From Nocardioides aquaticus (lineage in GTDB: Bacteria > Actinomycetota > Actinomycetes > Propionibacteriales > Nocardioidaceae): 64,000 bases of DNA. The stretch lies in the NCBI RefSeq assembly GCF_018459925.1, contig NZ_CP075371.1, forward strand, positions 1,798,001 to 1,862,000, in the 5' to 3' direction. This document shows, in pieces, positions 8,160 to 16,486 of this stretch. Below the pieces are notes generated by a model. The model did not search any database and was not told the DNA's origin. It saw nothing but the letters and a program-made list of their open reading frames with translations. The translations under genes and the position numbers were made by a program. The stretch's first letter is position 1. Each line of letters starts with the position of its first letter.

Positions 8160-8290
8160 CACCGCTGACGCCGCGATCGATGCGGTCTTGTCGGCGCCAG
8201 TTGTAGATCCTCTGGTCGCTGAGGTCGAGAGCGTGCGCGACTCTCGCGACGCTCTTGCCGGCTTTGAGCAAGTCGAGGACCTTGCGTCTG
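8160..8290 (-). pseudogene. IS3-family orfA transposase remnant (N-terminal HTH)
   Basis: The minus-strand reading RRKVLDLLKAGKSVARVAHA followed by LDLSDQRIYNWRRQDRIDRG is the helix-turn-helix start of an IS3-type OrfA protein, with the typical SDQxIYNWRRQ recognition helix. The similarity stops after about 43 residues, where the frame runs into unrelated sequence. No orfB, no inverted repeats and no intact start are seen. It marks the right border of the decayed island. Confidence 0.7.
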
Positions 8291-8304
8291 GAGGAGATGC
8301 AGCC

Positions 8305-8340
8305 AGAGGCGGTTCCCGAAGATCTCCGGGAACCGCCTCT
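8305..8340 (-). terminator. strong hairpin terminator downstream of the ABC exporter operon
   Basis: AGAGGCGGTTCCCG at 8305-8318 pairs with CGGGAACCGCCTCT at 8327-8340. The 14-bp stem is perfect and the loop is eight bases. It lies 27 bases after the stop of the minus-strand permease gene. There is no long T run, as is common in actinobacterial terminators. Confidence 0.7.
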
Positions 8341-8367
8341 GCTGTTGTCGGACGCATCGGTGTCCGA

Positions 8368-9198
8368 CTACACGACCTCGGAGCGGCGAAGCAGGAGCAG
8401 CCCGACCACGAGCGGGAGCGCGATCCAGATCCCCGTGGTCGAGGCCAGCATCGCCCACTCCCTCGCCGTGTCCACGTCGTTCTCGAACAGGGCGACCTGC
8501 GTGTCGTTCCAGTCGATCCACGACTGCAGGTCGGCGAACCACGGGCGCACCTGGGCGAGGAGGGCGAGGATGCCCGGCATGACCAGGGAGACGACGAAGT
8601 AGCCCACGATCGCTGCCGCCGAGCTGCGCAGCACGACACCGAGCGTGAAGCCGATGGCCATGCCGACCAGGTTCCCCAGGAGGATCTGCGCCGCGGCCCC
8701 CAGGGAGACGTCCCAGACCGTGTCGAGGCCCGTGATGGTGGACCCGAGCAGGTTGCCTCCGGCGCCGACGGCGAGGGCGACTGCCATCGAGACGATCCCG
8801 ACCACGATGGTCGCGACCGCCTTGGCCCCGATGACGCGGCCCCGGCTCGGCACGAGCGTGAACGTCGTGAGCCCGCTGCGCTGGCTCCACTCACCGGTGA
8901 CGCCCAGGATCGCGACCACGGGCAGGATGACCGACATCGGGAAGCCGATCGCCGCGGCGAAGCTCCCGTAGGTGATCTCGCGGTCCGGGGCGAAGACGAG
9001 GACCGCCCCGGTCGCGACGACCGCCAGGACGCCGATGCTGACGAGCATCCAGAAGCCCGACCGGGTGTCGAACATCTTGCGGAGCTCGATCGTGACGAGC
9101 CGGGTGGTCGGGATGGGACGGATGGCCCGTCGGGCCGGCGCAGCTCCTGCGCGGCCGGTGGCGTCCGCGGAGTCTGTGGGGGCGGCCGTGGCGGTCAT
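8368..9198 (-). CDS. ABC transporter permease (ABC-2 type)
   Basis: A 276-residue membrane protein with about six hydrophobic segments after a soluble N-terminus of roughly 45 residues. The pattern TIELRKMFDTRSGFWML at the first helix is typical of ABC-2 permeases of the BcrB/NatB kind. The start overlaps the stop of the upstream ATPase gene by four bases, so the two form one exporter operon. The substrate is unknown; a divergent two-component system suggests regulation by an external signal such as an antimicrobial or envelope stress. Confidence 0.88.
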   Translation of the reverse strand: MTATAAPTDSADATGRAGAAPARRAIRPIPTTRLVTIELRKMFDTRSGFWMLVSIGVLAVVATGAVLVFAPDREITYGSFAAAIGFPMSVILPVVAILGVTGEWSQRSGLTTFTLVPSRGRVIGAKAVATIVVGIVSMAVALAVGAGGNLLGSTITGLDTVWDVSLGAAAQILLGNLVGMAIGFTLGVVLRSSAAAIVGYFVVSLVMPGILALLAQVRPWFADLQSWIDWNDTQVALFENDVDTAREWAMLASTTGIWIALPLVVGLLLLRRSEVV

Positions 9199-10094
9199 GC
9201 TGCCGCTCCTTCGCGCTGGGTGTCGGCGGTGAGCGACAGGAACATGTCCTCGAGCCCGGCGCCCTCGGCGGACCGGAGCTCGGTGAGGGCGATGCCCGCC
9301 GCCAGGGCCACGGACCCGACCCGTGCAGGGTCAACGTCGGTACGCACCGAGCCGTCCCCGGCGAGCGTGCAGGGGATCCCGGCCTGCTCGAGGGCGTGCG
9401 CGAGGTCGCGCGCCGACGTCGACCGGACGATCGTCCCCGCCGCGGCCAGCAGCTCCTCCTTGCTGCCGGACGCGACGATCGCGCCGTTCCCGATGACGAC
9501 CAGGTCGTCGGCGACGACCTCGATCTCGTGCAGCAGGTGCGAGGACAGCAGGACGGTTCCGCCCTCGGCGGCGAAGCCCGTCAGCAGGTCGCGCATCCAC
9601 CGGATGCCGGCCGGGTCGAGCCCGTTGGCCGGCTCGTCGAGGACCAGCACCCGCGGTTCCCCGAGCAGCGCGGTGCCGATGCCCAGTCGCTGACGCATGC
9701 CGAGGGAGTAGTGGCGCACGCGGCGCCGGGCCTCGTCCGGCGTCAGGCTGACCCGCTCGAGCATCTCGTCGACGCGGCGGCGGGGCAGCCCCATGGTGTC
9801 GGCGGCGATCGTGAGGATCTCGCGTCCGGTGCGACCGGCGTGCTGGGCGGAGGCGTCCAGGAGCACGCCCACCTCGAGGCCAGGGTTGGGGAGGTCGGCG
9901 AACCGTTCTCCGTTGATGGTCGCGGTGCCGGACGTCGGGACGGTCAGGCCGACCACCGCGCGCAACGTGGTGGACTTGCCGGCGCCGTTCGGGCCGAGGA
10001 AGCCGGTGACGCGACCGGGCAGGGCGGTGAAGGAGATGTCGTCGACGGCGGTGAGGCCGGCGTACCTCCGGGTCAGTGACTCGACAGTGATCAT
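9195..10094 (-). CDS. ABC transporter ATP-binding protein
   Basis: A 299-residue ATPase. Walker A GPNGAGKST lies near residue 34, the signature YSLGMRQRLG and Walker B VLVLDEPANGLDP lie mid-protein, and the switch histidine is in SSHLLHEIE. The C-terminal 80 residues form an accessory domain typical of drug-export ATPases. I chose the ATG at 10094 because it starts MITVESLTRRY directly before the ABC fold; the open frame upstream is not coding. It is cotranscribed with the permease and divergent from the sensor kinase gene. Confidence 0.92.
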   Translation of the reverse strand: MITVESLTRRYAGLTAVDDISFTALPGRVTGFLGPNGAGKSTTLRAVVGLTVPTSGTATINGERFADLPNPGLEVGVLLDASAQHAGRTGREILTIAADTMGLPRRRVDEMLERVSLTPDEARRRVRHYSLGMRQRLGIGTALLGEPRVLVLDEPANGLDPAGIRWMRDLLTGFAAEGGTVLLSSHLLHEIEVVADDLVVIGNGAIVASGSKEELLAAAGTIVRSTSARDLAHALEQAGIPCTLAGDGSVRTDVDPARVGSVALAAGIALTELRSAEGAGLEDMFLSLTADTQREGAAA

Positions 10095-10214
10095 GGGACG
10101 AGACTCGTCGCGTCGCGGGTGCGCGCGCATCGGCGCCGGGGCCGGACCCTCCTCCGCCGTGAGGAGGAGCGGGACCTCGTCCTTCCGGCCGGTCCCCGAG
10201 ACCCCCGCCGTCCC

Positions 10215-10220
10215 TAGGCT
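10215..10220 (+). promoter_or_regulatory. -10 element (TAGGCT) for a leaderless kinase transcript
   Basis: TAGGCT ends six bases before the GTG start at 10227, the spacing expected if transcription begins at the start codon itself, as is common in actinobacteria. No clear -35 box is seen. Confidence 0.5.
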
Positions 10221-10226
10221 GTTCGG

Positions 10227-11369
10227 GTGGTCACCAACGCCCTGCGCTCGCTGTGGGCCGAGCCCCGCGCAGCCGACGTCCCCGGACGGCTGCCGCGCGA
10301 CGCGGTGCTGCTCGGAGCGGTGGTCCTGACGGCGCTGCTCGAGGGAGTCCTCCGCGACGACGTCGCCTGGCGGCCGGTCGCGACGGCCGTGACGGTCGGG
10401 CTCGCGCCGGTGCTGCTGTGGCGGCGTACCCGGCCGTTGGCCTGCGTCGTGGTGGCCTTCGGCACCACGACGGTGCTGGGGCTGGCGAGCCTGCTGGGCG
10501 GGGTCCCGAGCGTGGGCCTGGACACGATGGTCTACCTCCTGGTGCTCGTCCACGCGCTGGTCCGCTGGGGCTCGGGGCGCGAGATCGTGATCGGGCTGGC
10601 GGTGGTGCTGGTCGCCGCGGCCACCAGCACGGTCGCCGACGACACGGGGGCGGCCGAGGTCCTCGGGGGGTTCGCGCTCCTGGTCGCGGTGGCGGCGGGC
10701 GGAGCGGCGTTCCGCTACCGCGCCGAGAGCTGGCGACGGGCGGCGGACCAGATCCGCAGCCAGGAGCGGGTCGGCCTCGCGCGCGAGCTGCACGACATGG
10801 TGGCCCACCACGTCTCGGCGATCGCGGTGCAGGCGCAGGCCGGCCGGGCGACCGCGGGGCAGCGACCCGAGGCGGCGCTCGAGGCGCTGTCGGTCATCGA
10901 GGGGGAGGCGTCGCGGACGCTGACGGAGATGCGGGCGATGGTCCGGGTGCTGCGCGACGCCGAGCCCGCGGAGTACGCCCCCCAGCCAGGCGTCGCCGAC
11001 GTGGTGTCCCTCGCCCGTCGTGGCCCGGTCCCGGTCGTCGACGTCGAGCTGCCCGACGACCTGCCCGTGCTTCCCCTGCAGGTCGACGCGGCGGTCTACC
11101 GGCTGGCGCAGGAGGCGCTGACCAACGCCCTGCGGCACGCCCGCGGCGCCACGCGCGTGGAGATCCGGGTCGTCGAGGGCGGAGGAAGGCTGCGGCTGCG
11201 GGTGACCGACGACGGACAGGTCGACCCGGCACGCCCGGCGAGCCCCGGTTTCGGCCTGCTGGGGATGACCGAGCGCGTGCAGCTGCTCGGCGGCACGCTC
11301 CGTGCCGGGCCGGTGCCCGAGGGCGGGTGGGCGGTCGACGCCGAGCTGCCGACCGAGGTGCGCCGATGA
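10227..11369 (+). CDS. sensor histidine kinase, NarL/DesK type
   Basis: A 380-residue kinase. The N-terminal half has about four to five membrane segments (between residues 25 and 160) with little extracellular sequence. The HisKA_3 motif ARELHDMVAHHVSAIA follows, with phospho-accepting His189. The C-terminal HATPase has N-box residues in AQEALTNALRHA and a G-rich lid, SPGFGLLGMTERV. It overlaps the response regulator start by four bases. Being divergent from the ABC exporter suggests it senses a membrane-active compound and controls that exporter; this is inferred from position. Confidence 0.92.
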   Translation: MVTNALRSLWAEPRAADVPGRLPRDAVLLGAVVLTALLEGVLRDDVAWRPVATAVTVGLAPVLLWRRTRPLACVVVAFGTTTVLGLASLLGGVPSVGLDTMVYLLVLVHALVRWGSGREIVIGLAVVLVAAATSTVADDTGAAEVLGGFALLVAVAAGGAAFRYRAESWRRAADQIRSQERVGLARELHDMVAHHVSAIAVQAQAGRATAGQRPEAALEALSVIEGEASRTLTEMRAMVRVLRDAEPAEYAPQPGVADVVSLARRGPVPVVDVELPDDLPVLPLQVDAAVYRLAQEALTNALRHARGATRVEIRVVEGGGRLRLRVTDDGQVDPARPASPGFGLLGMTERVQLLGGTLRAGPVPEGGWAVDAELPTEVRR

Positions 11370-12022
11370 CGGTGCGCGTGCTCGTGGCCGACGACCAGGA
11401 CCTGGTGCGTACCGGCCTGTCCATGATCCTCGACGCCCAGCCCGGGATCGAGGTCGTCGGTCAGGCCGCCGACGGCCACGCCGCGGTCGAGCTGGCCCGT
11501 CGGCTCGGACCCGACGTGTGCCTGGTCGACATCCGGATGCCCGGGCTCGACGGCATCGAGGTGACCGAGCTCCTCGCCGGCCGGGACGTCCCGGACCCGA
11601 TGGCGGTGGTGGTGATCACGACCTTCGACCTCGACGAGTACGTCCACGGCGCGCTCCGGGCCGGCGCCCGAGGCTTCCTGCTGAAGGACGCCGGGCCCAA
11701 GCTGCTCGTCCAGGCCGTGCACGCGGCCGCCGTCGGCGATGCGCTCATCGCACCGAACATCACCCGGCGGCTGCTGTCCACCTTGGCCGCCAGGCAGCCG
11801 TCGAGACGACCTGCCCCACCGTACGAGCCGCTCACGGCCCGTGAGGAGGAGGTGCTGGCGCTGGTGGCCCGCGGCCGTACGAACGCCGAGATCGCCGCCG
11901 ACCTCTTCATCGGCCTGACGACCGCCAAGACCCACGTCGCGAGCCTGCTGACCAAGATCGGCGCCCGCAACAGGGTCGAGATCGCGATGTGGGCCTACGA
12001 CACCGGTCGGGTGGGGGACTGA
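11366..12022 (+). CDS. response regulator, NarL/LuxR family
   Basis: A 218-residue regulator. The receiver domain (1-120) has the acidic pair at residues 9-10, phospho-acceptor Asp55 in LVDIRMPG and Lys in GFLLKDAG. The C-terminal LuxR-type helix-turn-helix (about 150-215) has the expected LTAREEEVLALVARGRTNAE and KTHVASLLTKIGARNR motifs. It is translationally coupled to the kinase gene (ATGA). The next gene, terC, has its own promoter and leader, so this operon probably ends here. Confidence 0.94.
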   Translation: MTVRVLVADDQDLVRTGLSMILDAQPGIEVVGQAADGHAAVELARRLGPDVCLVDIRMPGLDGIEVTELLAGRDVPDPMAVVVITTFDLDEYVHGALRAGARGFLLKDAGPKLLVQAVHAAAVGDALIAPNITRRLLSTLAARQPSRRPAPPYEPLTAREEEVLALVARGRTNAEIAADLFIGLTTAKTHVASLLTKIGARNRVEIAMWAYDTGRVGD

Positions 12023-12032
12023 CCCGACACCC

Positions 12033-12062
12033 TTGACACCCGAATCGCAGTTCGTGAATACT
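12033..12062 (+). promoter_or_regulatory. vegetative promoter of the terC leader
   Basis: A perfect -35 TTGACA at 12033-12038 is followed after 17-18 bases by GAATAC/AATACT (12056-12062). This is one of the few consensus-like sigma-70-type promoters in the window. It would start a leader of roughly 140 bases containing the riboswitch. Confidence 0.6.
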
Positions 12063-12067
12063 GTGTC

Positions 12068-12180
12068 GCACGAGGGGAGTACCCCACCTCGGCGCATCGT
12101 CAGTCCGGTCGGCCCTGTCCGACCCGGTGCGGCGGCCGACCCGGACGACCGGGTGGGCGGGGGAGACCTCCGACGGACCC
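12068..12180 (+). ncRNA. yybP-ykoY family (manganese) riboswitch in the terC leader
   Basis: The leader contains both hallmark loops of this class: AGGGGAGTA (12073-12081) at the 5' side and GGGAGACC (12161-12168) at the 3' side, the two loops that meet to bind Mn2+. Between them are GC-rich helices, for example GACCCGG/CCGGGT. The class is known upstream of TerC/Alx and MntP genes, and here it directly precedes a terC gene. Whether it acts on transcription or translation cannot be told; no clear terminator hairpin precedes the start. Confidence 0.75.
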
Positions 12181-12211
12181 GCTCGACGCGGGCACGCTGG
12201 AGGAGACCGTG

Positions 12212-13186
12212 ATGGATGTTCCACTCTGGGCCTGGGCCGCCGTCCTGGCCGTCATCGTGGTGATGCTGGGCATCGACCTGTTCGCGCACCGCACCGCGCA
12301 CGTCGTCGGCGTGAAGGAGGCCGCCACGTGGTCCGCGGTCTGGGTCAGCCTCGGGCTCGCCTTCGGTGGCGTGGTCTGGTGGGCCTACGGCGCGCAGGCC
12401 GGCGGCGAGTACTACGCGGGCTACCTGATCGAGAAGTCGTTGGCGGTCGACAACGTCTTCGTGTTCGCGCTGATCTTCACCTACTTCGCCGTGCCGCGGG
12501 AGTACCAGCACCGGGTGCTCTTCTACGGAGTCCTGGGAGCGCTGGTGTTCCGGGCGATCTTCATCGCCGGCGGTGCGGTGCTGATCGAGAACTTCGCCTG
12601 GATCCTGTACGTGTTCGGCGCCTTCCTCGTCTACACGGGCTGGAAGATGTTCACCCACCGCAACGAGGAGATGGACCTGGCCGAGAACCCGGTGCTGCGG
12701 TGGGCCAGGAGGCGGATCCCCTCCACCGACGAGTACCACGGTCAGAAGTTCTGGGTGAAGAGGGCCGGCACGTGGGTCGCCACGCCCCTGTTCTTCGTCC
12801 TGGTCATGGTCGAGACCACCGACATCATCTTCGCCGTCGACTCCATCCCGGCGATCTTCGCCGTCACCCAGGAGCCGTTCCTGGTCTTCACCAGCAACGC
12901 CTTCGCGATCCTCGGGCTCCGGGCCATGTACTTCCTGCTGGCCGACCTCATCGACCGCTTCGTCTACCTGAAGGCCGGCCTCTCCGCGATCCTGGTCTTC
13001 GTCGGCGTGAAGATGCTGCTCCTCGACGTCTACAAGGTGCCGATCTGGCTCTCGCTCAGCGTGATCACCGCCTGCCTCACCGTCGCGGTCGTGGCCAGCC
13101 TGCGGGCGACGCGCGACCAGGCGGCGCCGCCGGTCGTCGATCCCGGCACGTCCTCCGACGACGACACCACGAGGACGGCGCGATGA
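12212..13186 (+). CDS. TerC/Alx family membrane protein
   Basis: A 324-residue polytopic protein with about nine helices. TerC-family acidic motifs lie in membrane segments: LGIDLFAHR near the N-terminus, EKSLAVDNVFVFALIF (about residue 75) and VETTDIIFAVDSIPAIFAVT (about 205). These Asp/Glu residues are thought to bind metal, and the family exports Mn2+ or supports exoenzyme metalation. A GGAGGAG ribosome site at 12199-12205 favours the ATG at 12212 over the GTG one codon earlier. The riboswitch upstream supports manganese homeostasis. It overlaps the next gene by four bases. Confidence 0.93.
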   Translation: MDVPLWAWAAVLAVIVVMLGIDLFAHRTAHVVGVKEAATWSAVWVSLGLAFGGVVWWAYGAQAGGEYYAGYLIEKSLAVDNVFVFALIFTYFAVPREYQHRVLFYGVLGALVFRAIFIAGGAVLIENFAWILYVFGAFLVYTGWKMFTHRNEEMDLAENPVLRWARRRIPSTDEYHGQKFWVKRAGTWVATPLFFVLVMVETTDIIFAVDSIPAIFAVTQEPFLVFTSNAFAILGLRAMYFLLADLIDRFVYLKAGLSAILVFVGVKMLLLDVYKVPIWLSLSVITACLTVAVVASLRATRDQAAPPVVDPGTSSDDDTTRTAR

Positions 13187-14307
13187 CCCGCCCCGCTGCC
13201 CGGCCCCCGACCGCGCTCCGGGCTCGCGACGTGGCCGAGCTGACCGTGGCGTCGGGCTATCCCTGCCTCTCGGTGCTGATGCCCACGCAACCCGGGCCCC
13301 GGATGACTCCCGCGGACGTCCACCAGCTCCGGTCCCTGGCTGCCCAGGTGGAGCAGGAGCTGACCGAGCAGGGCGTGACCACCAGGGCGCCGTTGCTGCG
13401 CACCCTCGCCGAGCAGGTCTCCCGGGTCGCCGTGGGACCGACCGACCACGGCCTCGCGACCTACGTCAGCCAGTCGGTCGCTCGGAGCTTCCGGCTGCCG
13501 CAGTCCGTGCCGGCTCGCACCCTGGTGGAGCGGACCTTCGCCACCCGCCCGCTGATCTCGGCCCTGCACCGGATGCCCCCGCACGTCGTGCTCGTGCTCC
13601 ACCCCACCTGTGCCCACCTCTACGCCGGTGTCGACGGAGGTCTGCGACCGGTCGGACAGCTCGATCCGTTCGGGGGCAAGGGCCCGCTACGCCTGCCGCC
13701 CGCCGGGTCCCCGGGCGCTGCCGACGTGCGCGAGGAGGTGGCGGAGTCCTACCTGCGAGGGGTCGACCGGCTCCTCCGGGACTACCGCTCGGCACATCCG
13801 AGCCCGCTGGTCCTGGCGGGCCCGCCGCACCTCCTCGACCGCTTCTGCCTGCTCAGCCGCAACCTCGAGCGGCTCGCGGGCCGGGTGGACGCCGACGAGC
13901 ACGACACCGCACTGGATCTCGCGCTGGCCGGCTCCGCGGTGATCCAGGACTACCTGCGCACCCGCCGCGCGGATGCCCTGGACCGGTTGCGCGAGGCGAT
14001 GACGGGCCGGCCCGAGGACGTCGTGACCGGCATCGACGCGTGCTGGCAGACCCTGCCCGTGCGCAGGCCCGAGATGCTCCTGGTCGAGGAGGGCTTCATC
14101 AGCCCGGGCAGCGCGCGTCCCCCGTCCGCGGGCGCGAGCGGACCCCAGGGCCGGCGGGCGGACCCGTACGCCGACCACCACGTGCACGACCTGGTCGACG
14201 ACCTGATGGAGCAGGTGATCCTGCACGGTGGTCAGCTGGCCCTCCTGCAGGACGGCGACCTCGACGAGCACGGACGCGTCGCGCTGGTCAGCCGACGTCG
14301 GCGCTGA
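13183..14307 (+). CDS. baeRF3-like protein (bacterial archaeo-eukaryotic release factor family)
   Basis: A 374-residue soluble protein whose start, ASGYPCLSVLMPTQPGP, matches the N-terminus of the baeRF family 3 group, proteins related to eRF1 domains that are proposed to act at ribosomes. The middle part contains a likely alpha/beta domain (VVLVLHPTCAHLYAG) and a helical region. The C-terminus ends with QVILHGGQLALLQDG, the eL30e-like fold end where a Gly/Gln-rich loop is typical. It is translationally coupled to terC (ATGA). Its last 20 bases overlap the convergent regulator gene. The function is not established; the family call is by eye. Confidence 0.65.
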   Translation: MTRPAARPPTALRARDVAELTVASGYPCLSVLMPTQPGPRMTPADVHQLRSLAAQVEQELTEQGVTTRAPLLRTLAEQVSRVAVGPTDHGLATYVSQSVARSFRLPQSVPARTLVERTFATRPLISALHRMPPHVVLVLHPTCAHLYAGVDGGLRPVGQLDPFGGKGPLRLPPAGSPGAADVREEVAESYLRGVDRLLRDYRSAHPSPLVLAGPPHLLDRFCLLSRNLERLAGRVDADEHDTALDLALAGSAVIQDYLRTRRADALDRLREAMTGRPEDVVTGIDACWQTLPVRRPEMLLVEEGFISPGSARPPSAGASGPQGRRADPYADHHVHDLVDDLMEQVILHGGQLALLQDGDLDEHGRVALVSRRRR

Positions 14308-14596
14308 CCGGCCGGCCGGCTCCCCTCCGCACCAGGTCCAGGAACGCCCCCAGGGTGACGGCCGACTCCAGGTCGTGGCGGAAGCGCGCGTCCTGGGCCA
14401 CCGCGTACCGGTTCCGGCGACCGACCTTCTCCTTGCGCAGGTACCCCTCGTCGACCAGCTCGCGCACGATCTGCTGCACGGCCCGCTCGGTGATGCCGAC
14501 CGCGTCGGCGACGTCGCGCATCCGTGCGTCCGGGTCCCGCGCCAACGAGACCAGGACGTGGCCGTGGTTCGACAGGAACGTCCACTCGCGGCTCAC
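14288..14596 (-). CDS. winged-helix transcriptional regulator
   Basis: A 102-residue protein from the GTG at 14596. It has a clear helix-turn-helix, MRDVADAVGITERAVQQIVR, followed by a wing, GYLRKEKVGRRNRYAV, as in MarR/ArsR-type proteins. A TATCGT box lies seven bases upstream of this GTG, so the shorter start is preferred over the one at 14605. Upstream is a short direct repeat, GAACTCGAACTC, that could be an operator. The 3' end overlaps the convergent baeRF3-like gene by 20 bases. The target is unknown. Confidence 0.8.
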   Translation of the reverse strand: MSREWTFLSNHGHVLVSLARDPDARMRDVADAVGITERAVQQIVRELVDEGYLRKEKVGRRNRYAVAQDARFRHDLESAVTLGAFLDLVRRGAGRPVSADVG

Positions 14597-14603
14597 GAGA
14601 AGC

Positions 14604-14609
14604 ACGATA
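14604..14609 (-). promoter_or_regulatory. -10 element (TATCGT) for a leaderless regulator transcript
   Basis: TATCGT on the minus strand is seven bases before the GTG at 14596. The spacing supports a leaderless mRNA and fixes the start. Confidence 0.5.
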
Positions 14610-14657
14610 CGTGAGTTCGAGTTCGCTGGACGGGAGCTCCGCAGACGACGGCGTCGG

Positions 14658-15758
14658 TCACCGCGCGACGGGAGCCAGGGAGTCGGCGAGGAAGGTGGTC
14701 ACCCGCTCCTCCCACGCGGCGGGCGCTTCCTGGAGCCCTCCGGTGTGCCCCGCGCCGGGGACGGTCCACGTCCGGACCAGGTCGTCGCCCGGGCCGGAGA
14801 GGTAGTCGGCGGCGTGCCGCTCGTCCGGCACCTCCCCGGCCGTGATGAGCAGGAAGCCGGTGGGATCGGGTCGCGCGGTGGCGGTCGCGACGGATCGTCG
14901 CAGCGAGGTCGGCTCGGGAGCACCCGACAGCCCCCCGGCGAGCCAGTAGGTGACCCGGTCGACGCGCTGCTGCACCTCACCACGAGCCCCGTACACGTCG
15001 AGGTAGCCCTTGTCGGCCGCGACCCGGTGCGTGGCGCCCTCGGCCACCACCGCGGCCACCCGCGCGTCGACCCCGGCGGCCCCGATGGCCTCCTCCCCGC
15101 CCATGGACAGGCCGACGAGCCCGATGCGCCCGGCCGACACGCCGGGCTGCCGGCTCAGGAAGTCCACCGCACCGGACGCGTCCGACTCCCCGTACCAGCC
15201 GAAGTCCATGGCACGGCCCGCGCTCTCGCCGTGGCCGCGCGCGTCGAAGAGCAGGACCCCGAGGCCGTGCTCGGCGAGCACCGCCGCATGCTCCAGCACC
15301 TCGGACCGGGTCGACCCGGCCCCGTGCATGAGGACGACGGCGGCACCGTTGCGGGTCGGGACGTACCACCCGGCCAGGTCCGTGCCGTCGCTGCTGGGGA
15401 AGGTCACGTCCCGGTAGCCGAGCCCGAGGTCGGCGGGGGTCCGCTCGCCCAGCGCCGGTCGGGGTGCGTACGACGCGGCCACCGCCTGGCCGAGCGTCCA
15501 GAGCACCAGGGCGGCCGTGACCAGCACCAGGGCCACGACCGGCGCCCACCACCGTCGCCGGGTTGCGGACAGGACGCGGATCGTCGCCCACGCCGAGGCG
15601 CCGAGCCCGGCACCCATCAGCACCGCACCCGCGACGGCCGGGGGGCCGAGACCCTCCACGGCGTAGTGACGCGGCCCGAGTCCCACCCCGACGGCGAGCG
15701 CCACGAGCCCGGCGGGAAGCACGACCAGCCACACCAGCGGTGAGGCGGCGTCCCTCAC
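14658..15758 (-). CDS. membrane-anchored alpha/beta hydrolase
   Basis: A 366-residue protein. The first ~95 residues hold about three hydrophobic helices. The alpha/beta-hydrolase domain follows with an oxyanion strand VVLMHGAGSTRSE, GHGES, and the nucleophile elbow GLSMGGEEA (Ser near residue 220). A late Asp and the His of VPGAGHTGG complete a plausible triad. It is the last gene of a four-gene minus-strand operon and overlaps the previous gene by four bases. The substrate is unknown; an esterase or acyltransferase acting at the membrane is likely. Confidence 0.82.
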   Translation of the reverse strand: MRDAASPLVWLVVLPAGLVALAVGVGLGPRHYAVEGLGPPAVAGAVLMGAGLGASAWATIRVLSATRRRWWAPVVALVLVTAALVLWTLGQAVAASYAPRPALGERTPADLGLGYRDVTFPSSDGTDLAGWYVPTRNGAAVVLMHGAGSTRSEVLEHAAVLAEHGLGVLLFDARGHGESAGRAMDFGWYGESDASGAVDFLSRQPGVSAGRIGLVGLSMGGEEAIGAAGVDARVAAVVAEGATHRVAADKGYLDVYGARGEVQQRVDRVTYWLAGGLSGAPEPTSLRRSVATATARPDPTGFLLITAGEVPDERHAADYLSGPGDDLVRTWTVPGAGHTGGLQEAPAAWEERVTTFLADSLAPVAR

Positions 15759-16486
15759 GGGTCCTCCCTGCTGACCGACCGGACCGGTACGGCGATGAGG
15801 GCGGCGCCCAGGAGGACCAGGAGGACGGCCAGGACGAACAGCACCGTGACCGCGGTCCGCAGCACCGGGATCTCGGCGCCTGCCGAGACGTCCGCAGCGA
15901 CCCCGTCGGAGCCGTCGGCGGCCATGACCACCGCGGTCCAGTCGCCCTCCTCGAGGCTCCAGGTCAGCTCCGGCTCGGTGCCGGAGGCCTCGGCCGCCCA
16001 GAAGCTCTGCTCGGTCGGCGGCGTGGCGGGGGCCCCGCCGGGCGTCGCGCGGTAGACGGGGTCTCCGCCGCGGACCTCGAGGAGCGTGTCGTGCCTGACG
16101 CCCGCGAGATAGGACCGCACCTCGGCCGCCGGCGCGATGCCGACGAAGGCCTCGGTGCCCTCGACGGCCTCGACGCTCAGCCGCAGGTCACCGACCACCG
16201 CGTCGGGCAGCATCTCGAGGGTCCCGTCGGTGTGCAGGTGGGCGTCCTCGGAGGTGATCGCGAAACCGTCGGTGGCGAGCCGGTGCCGGGGGCCCATCAC
16301 GAACCCGTCGGCGTCCCGGGCCACCTGGTCCACGGCGACGAGGCCCACGCCGCCGCTGGCGAGCCCGGCGGCACCGACCACCAGCAGGGACCCGAGCACC
16401 ACCGAGACCACCCGCCTGCCCGTCCATCCGGTGCCGGCGTCCCCCACGGGCCCGGGGTGACCGTCCGAGGGAGCCGAGGTGGTCAC
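15755..16486 (-). CDS. hypothetical membrane protein with large extracytoplasmic loop
   Basis: A 243-residue protein with one hydrophobic segment near residues 27-53 and another near 208-232. The ~150 residues between them would lie outside the cell. They are acidic and glycine-rich and contain no recognised motif. The topology (two helices, large loop) recalls actinobacterial proteins of unknown function found beside membrane hydrolases. It overlaps both neighbours by four bases, so it is tightly coupled to the operon. Confidence 0.75.
   Translation of the reverse strand: MTTSAPSDGHPGPVGDAGTGWTGRRVVSVVLGSLLVVGAAGLASGGVGLVAVDQVARDADGFVMGPRHRLATDGFAITSEDAHLHTDGTLEMLPDAVVGDLRLSVEAVEGTEAFVGIAPAAEVRSYLAGVRHDTLLEVRGGDPVYRATPGGAPATPPTEQSFWAAEASGTEPELTWSLEEGDWTAVVMAADGSDGVAADVSAGAEIPVLRTAVTVLFVLAVLLVLLGAALIAVPVRSVSREDP

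Noticed and set aside
9195..11138. A 647-residue minus-strand ORF as one gene
   Set aside because: Only the part after the ATG at 10094 is an ABC ATPase; the rest is the antisense of the kinase gene.
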